Assembly: GCA_050742455.1 (NCBI GenBank)
Contig: JBOGIG010000047.1
Location: 1 to 8,127 of the forward strand
Length of the DNA stretch: 8,127 nucleotides
Direction of reading: 5' to 3'
DNA from: JBOGIG01 sp050742455
GTDB taxonomy: Bacteria; Actinomycetota; Acidimicrobiia; Acidimicrobiales; JBOGIG01
Below the pieces are notes generated by a model that saw only the letters and a list, made by a program, of their open reading frames with translations, made no database searches and was not told the origin of the DNA. Numbering within the stretch: position 1 is the stretch's first letter; the number at the start of each line of letters is the position of its first letter. Below are positions 5,412 to 8,127 of the stretch, in pieces. A program made the translations under genes and the position numbers.

Positions 5412-5423
5412 GTATGCATTGTA
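5409..5423 (-). promoter_or_regulatory. Leaderless promoter of the DUF433/DUF5615 operon
   Basis: TACAAT (5423-5418) is followed by 6 nt and the GTG start at 5411. The spacer and -10 include the palindrome ATGCAT (5414-5419). No Shine-Dalgarno sequence precedes the start and the -35 is weak. The expected mRNA begins at the start codon. Confidence 0.6.
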
Positions 5424-5518
5424 GCACGGTGTCTGCGGGCCACTACCGAGGGCGCATGCCAGGCTCGGGTACCGAGGCATCACTACCCTTGAGGTGACCG
5501 ACGGTCGAGGTCGGCACT

Positions 5519-5526
5519 GAGGAGGG
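5519..5526 (+). promoter_or_regulatory. Ribosome binding site of hsdM
   Basis: GAGGAGGG is an excellent match to the anti-Shine-Dalgarno sequence, but it lies 12 nt before the ATG at 5539, longer than usual. An upstream in-frame GTG at 5494 is closed by the TGA at 5518, so 5539 is the first usable start. I could not assign a confident promoter in 5424-5518. Confidence 0.5.
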
Positions 5527-5538
5527 ACAGCCACCGGA

Positions 5539-7533
5539 ATGGCCGACAGCAGGATCAACAACCACGCCGCCTTCATCTGGTCCGTCGCTGACCTGCTCCG
5601 GGGCGACTACAAGCAGTCCGAGTACGGCAAAGTCATCTTGCCGCTCACGGTGCTGCGCCGCCTCGACTGCGTGCTGGAACCGACTAAGCCAGCCGTCCTC
5701 GCTCGGGCGGCCAAGCTGCAGGGCCAGGTCGACAATGTGGAGCCAGTGCTCTGCACGGTGGCCGGGCAGCGCTTCTACAACACTTCCCCGCTCGACTTCC
5801 CCCGCCTGCTCGACGACCCCGCCCATGTGGCGGGCAACCTGCGGGGCTACATAGCCGGATTCAGCTCCGGGGCACGGGAGGTCCTCGACAAGTTCGACTT
5901 CGATACCCAGATCACCCGCCTGGCCCGTGCCGACCTGCTCTACCTGGTGCTCTCCCGTTTCGCCGAGGTCGACCTGCACCCCGAGCGGGTCTCGAACCTC
6001 GAAATGGGCTACCTCTACGAAGAGCTCGTCCGGCGTTTCTCCGAGCTTTCCAATGAGACCGCCGGCGAGCACTTCACCCCCCGCGAGGTGATCCGGCTCA
6101 TGGTCAACCTGCTGTTCGCCACCGACGACGACGTCTTAACCGGCCAAGGCGTCATCAAGACCCTCTATGACCCAGCATGTGGGACCGGCGGGATGCTTTC
6201 TGTTGGGGAGGACCATCTCCGCTCGATGAACCCGTCGGCTCGCCTGGAGGTCTTCGGCCAGGAACTCAACGACGAGACTTACGCCATCTGCCGCTCCGAC
6301 ATGATGCTGAAGGGCCAGGACGCCTCCCGCATCGTGGCCGGAAACTCGTTCAGCGACGACGGCCATAAGGCGGCGCGCTTCGACTACATGCTCGCCAATC
6401 CCCCCTTCGGGGTGGAATGGAAGAAGATCGAAGGGGCCGTCCGCGCCGAGCACGAGACCCGGGGCTTCGCCGGGCGCTTCGGGGCCGGGCTGCCCCGGAT
6501 CAACGACGGCAGCTTCTTGTTCCTCCAGCACATGCTGTCCAAGGTGAAGCCGCCCGAAGAGGGCGGCAGCCGACTCGCCATCGTCTTCAACGGCTCGCCG
6601 CTATTCTCCGGAGCTGCCGGATCGGGCGAGTCGGAGATCCGCCGCTGGATCATCGAGAACGACTGGCTCGAAGCCATCGTCGCTCTTCCCGACCAGCTCT
6701 TCTACAACACCGGCATCTCTACCTACTTCTGGGTGCTCACCAACCGCAAGCGCCCCGAGCGCCAAGGCAGGGTCCAACTCATCGACGCCCGCGACTACTG
6801 GGTGAAGATGCGCAAGTCCTTGGGCAACAAGCGAAAGGAGATCTCAGCCGAGGGGATCGCAGAGATCACCCGCCTCTTCGCCGACTTCACCGAGGGCGAG
6901 AAGGTCAAGATCCTGCCCAACGAGTCCTTCGGTTTCCAGCGCATCACCGTCGAACGACCGCTCCGGCTCCGTTGGGAGGTCACCGGCGAGACCGCTGAGC
7001 GTCTCGCCGCCACCAAGCAGTGGGCCAAGCTCTCGGGAGCAGATCAGGGGGACCTCGCGTCACGACTCCACGCCCTCGTGGGAGCCTCCACCATCGAACG
7101 GCCCGTCATCGCGACCAAGCTCGGGGCGCTCCCCAAGGCGATCGAGAAGCAACTCTGGGACGCCCTCGCCGTCGCCGATCCGGAAGCACCGATCGTCACC
7201 AACCGGAAGGGCGAGCCCGAGCCCGACCCCGACCTGCGGGATAACGAGAACGTCCCCCTGCCGCAAATCCCGGTCGCCTGGGCGGCGGATCCCACCGAAC
7301 GCCTGGCAAGCATCGAATACCGAAGCGCCGTCGAAAACTACATCGCCGAAGAGGTGCTGCCGTATGTCGCTGACGCTTGGGTCGACCACACGAAGGCCAA
7401 GATCGGCTACGAGATCCCCCTCACCCGCCACTTCTACAAGTACGTCCCACCCAGGCCCCTCGCCGAAATCGACGCCGAGATCAAAGCCCTCGAAGCAGAG
7501 ATCCAAGAACTGCTGCGCGAGGTGACGGAGTGA
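5539..7533 (+). CDS. hsdM: Type I restriction-modification DNA methyltransferase subunit HsdM
   Basis: This 664-residue protein is a complete type I N6-adenine methyltransferase subunit. Two HsdM with one HsdS methylate the recognition site; adding HsdR gives the restriction enzyme. Residues 1-150 are the helical HsdM_N domain (NNHAAFIWSVADLLRGDYK, then VILPLTVLRRLDCVLEPTK). The catalytic N6-Mtase domain follows: FTPREVIRLMVNLL, then motif I DPACGTGGML (211-220), then motif IV NPPFG (287-291). All key residues are present. From about residue 480 it has the long C-terminal region of the 650-680-residue HsdM class, ending in KIGYEIPLTRHFYKYVPPRP and a coiled coil (LAEIDAEIKALEAEIQELL) that should contact HsdS. 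The hsdS start overlaps its stop by 4 nt. The gene is divergent from the DUF433/DUF5615 operon across a 127-bp gap. It looks intact and functional. Confidence 0.97.
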   Translation: MADSRINNHAAFIWSVADLLRGDYKQSEYGKVILPLTVLRRLDCVLEPTKPAVLARAAKLQGQVDNVEPVLCTVAGQRFYNTSPLDFPRLLDDPAHVAGNLRGYIAGFSSGAREVLDKFDFDTQITRLARADLLYLVLSRFAEVDLHPERVSNLEMGYLYEELVRRFSELSNETAGEHFTPREVIRLMVNLLFATDDDVLTGQGVIKTLYDPACGTGGMLSVGEDHLRSMNPSARLEVFGQELNDETYAICRSDMMLKGQDASRIVAGNSFSDDGHKAARFDYMLANPPFGVEWKKIEGAVRAEHETRGFAGRFGAGLPRINDGSFLFLQHMLSKVKPPEEGGSRLAIVFNGSPLFSGAAGSGESEIRRWIIENDWLEAIVALPDQLFYNTGISTYFWVLTNRKRPERQGRVQLIDARDYWVKMRKSLGNKRKEISAEGIAEITRLFADFTEGEKVKILPNESFGFQRITVERPLRLRWEVTGETAERLAATKQWAKLSGADQGDLASRLHALVGASTIERPVIATKLGALPKAIEKQLWDALAVADPEAPIVTNRKGEPEPDPDLRDNENVPLPQIPVAWAADPTERLASIEYRSAVENYIAEEVLPYVADAWVDHTKAKIGYEIPLTRHFYKYVPPRPLAEIDAEIKALEAEIQELLREVTE

Positions 7534-8127
7534 GTGGCCCTTGGTCGCCGAGTGTGCCAACTGTGCATTCTCGCTTCGTAGTTGAAGCTCAGCTCGGCAA
7601 GATGCTCCAGCCTGAACCTTCGGGGCCAACAGATCGGGAGACCGAGTACCTAAAGGCAGGAACCCTCCCTCTCGCTGATCTCAGCAATCTGCCAAGAATG
7701 CACGCCTCATCGGAGGACCTTCGTCGCTACGAGGTAAAGGAGGGCGACCTAGTAATAGCGGAGGGCGGTGACGTCGGTAAGACAGCGTTCGTGCCGTCGC
7801 TGCCTAGCCGCTGCATAATTCAGAACTCTCTTCACCGGCTTCGCCGAAAAGCTGAAACCGATCTTCGATTCATCAGTTACTGCTTAGAGGCCATCTACCG
7901 GAGCGGATGGTTAGAAGTGTCATGCAATAAAGCGACCTTCGGGCACCTGACCGCAGAAAAGTTCGCTTCCTTGCCAATCCCACTTGCGGAGCCTGAGCAA
8001 CAGCGTGCCATCGCGGACTACCTCGACCGGGAGACCGCCCGCATCGACGCCCTCATCGAGAAGAAGAGGAGACTGCTCACGCTTCTCCATGCACGCGTCG
8101 AGGCCGTCATCGAGAACTGCATGCGAC
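7530..8127 (+). CDS. hsdS: Type I restriction specificity subunit HsdS (partial, C-terminus outside window)
   Basis: Reading from a GTG at 7530, which overlaps the hsdM stop as GTGA, gives 199 uninterrupted residues to the window edge. Residues 12-155 look like a first target recognition domain, with LGKML near 22-26, YEVKEGDLVIAEGGDVGKTA (67-86), NKATFGHLTAEKFASLPIP (133-151). Then comes the conserved spacer helix EPEQQRAIADYLDRETARID with ALIEKKRRLLTLLHARVEAVI, which in HsdS joins the two recognition domains and contacts HsdM. A second recognition domain is expected beyond the edge. The GTG at 7534 is not usable because its frame stops after 15 codons. The recognition region has more ATA, CTA, TTA, GTA and AAA codons than hsdM, a common sign of exchanged recognition domains. 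The recognised DNA sequence cannot be predicted. hsdR is not seen in the window. Confidence 0.93.
   Translation, partial: MSGPWSPSVPTVHSRFVVEAQLGKMLQPEPSGPTDRETEYLKAGTLPLADLSNLPRMHASSEDLRRYEVKEGDLVIAEGGDVGKTAFVPSLPSRCIIQNSLHRLRRKAETDLRFISYCLEAIYRSGWLEVSCNKATFGHLTAEKFASLPIPLAEPEQQRAIADYLDRETARIDALIEKKRRLLTLLHARVEAVIENCMR

Noticed and set aside
5412..5576. 55-residue N-terminal extension of the DUF433-like antitoxin, with a hydrophobic start resembling a signal peptide
   Set aside because: It crosses the hsdM start on the other strand, lacks family similarity, and the GTG at 5411 has a good -10 at the right distance.
5443..6072. Minus-strand open frame of 209 codons opposite hsdM
   Set aside because: It is a shadow of the hsdM coding frame; the plus strand encodes a complete HsdM with all motifs.
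7060..7629. Minus-strand open frame of 189 codons opposite the hsdM 3' end
   Set aside because: It is antisense to the conserved HsdM C-terminus and the hsdS start, with no domain of its own.
1..8127. CRISPR array, tRNA, rRNA, insertion sequence or integrase
   Set aside because: I saw no regularly spaced repeats, no tRNA-like cloverleaf, no transposase or recombinase motif and no long terminal inverted repeats. Short palindromes are accounted for individually.
7530..8127. Phase-variable hsdS with internal inverted repeats
   Set aside because: No inverted repeat pair or simple-sequence tract is visible in the part of hsdS within the window. The rest lies outside and cannot be excluded.

Overview
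This is an 8.1-kb stretch of high-GC DNA, roughly 60-65% G+C by eye, most likely from an actinomycete (Actinomycetota). The signs are GC-rich codon use, an actinobacterial-type SAM methyltransferase, a DUF664/DinB-like protein, frequent GTG/TTG starts, and several genes whose -10 box lies exactly 6 nt before the start codon with no Shine-Dalgarno (SD) sequence, the layout of leaderless transcripts. I cannot name a genus.

Left to right: (1) 1-377, minus strand, the N-terminal part of a SAM-dependent methyltransferase that leaves the window. (2) 514-1142, minus strand, a canonical VapBC-type module with a 23-bp palindrome over its promoter and start codon. (3) 1284-1763, plus strand, a DUF664/DinB-like gene that loses its family homology where a second toxin-antitoxin-like module begins. 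(4) 1664-2305, minus strand, that module: a ribbon-helix-helix protein directly abutting a PIN-like protein that appears to lack most PIN acidic residues. (5) 2559-4647, a divergent pair of a TetR-family repressor and an FAD-dependent oxidoreductase, sharing a compact control region with two 13-bp operator-like palindromes and mirrored -10 boxes. (6) 4651-5411, minus strand, a third toxin-antitoxin-like pair: a ribbon-helix-helix/DUF433-like fusion and a DUF5615 PIN-like protein. (7) 5539 to the right edge, plus strand, a type I restriction-modification operon with complete hsdM and the first part of hsdS. No hsdR is in view; it would be expected outside the window.

The window reads as an accessory defence/stability island: three different toxin-antitoxin-like modules and a type I RM locus within about 7.6 kb, arranged around a self-contained regulator/oxidoreductase cassette and one apparently broken gene. 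Each toxin is cotranscribed downstream of its antitoxin by a 4-nt overlap or direct abutment, and the antitoxin promoters overlap palindromes or repeats, as expected for conditional autoregulation. The least ordinary items are the degenerate PIN-like protein at 1664-2077 and the repeated -10/6-nt/start architecture at five separate genes.

All functional calls come from reading motifs; no database search was run.
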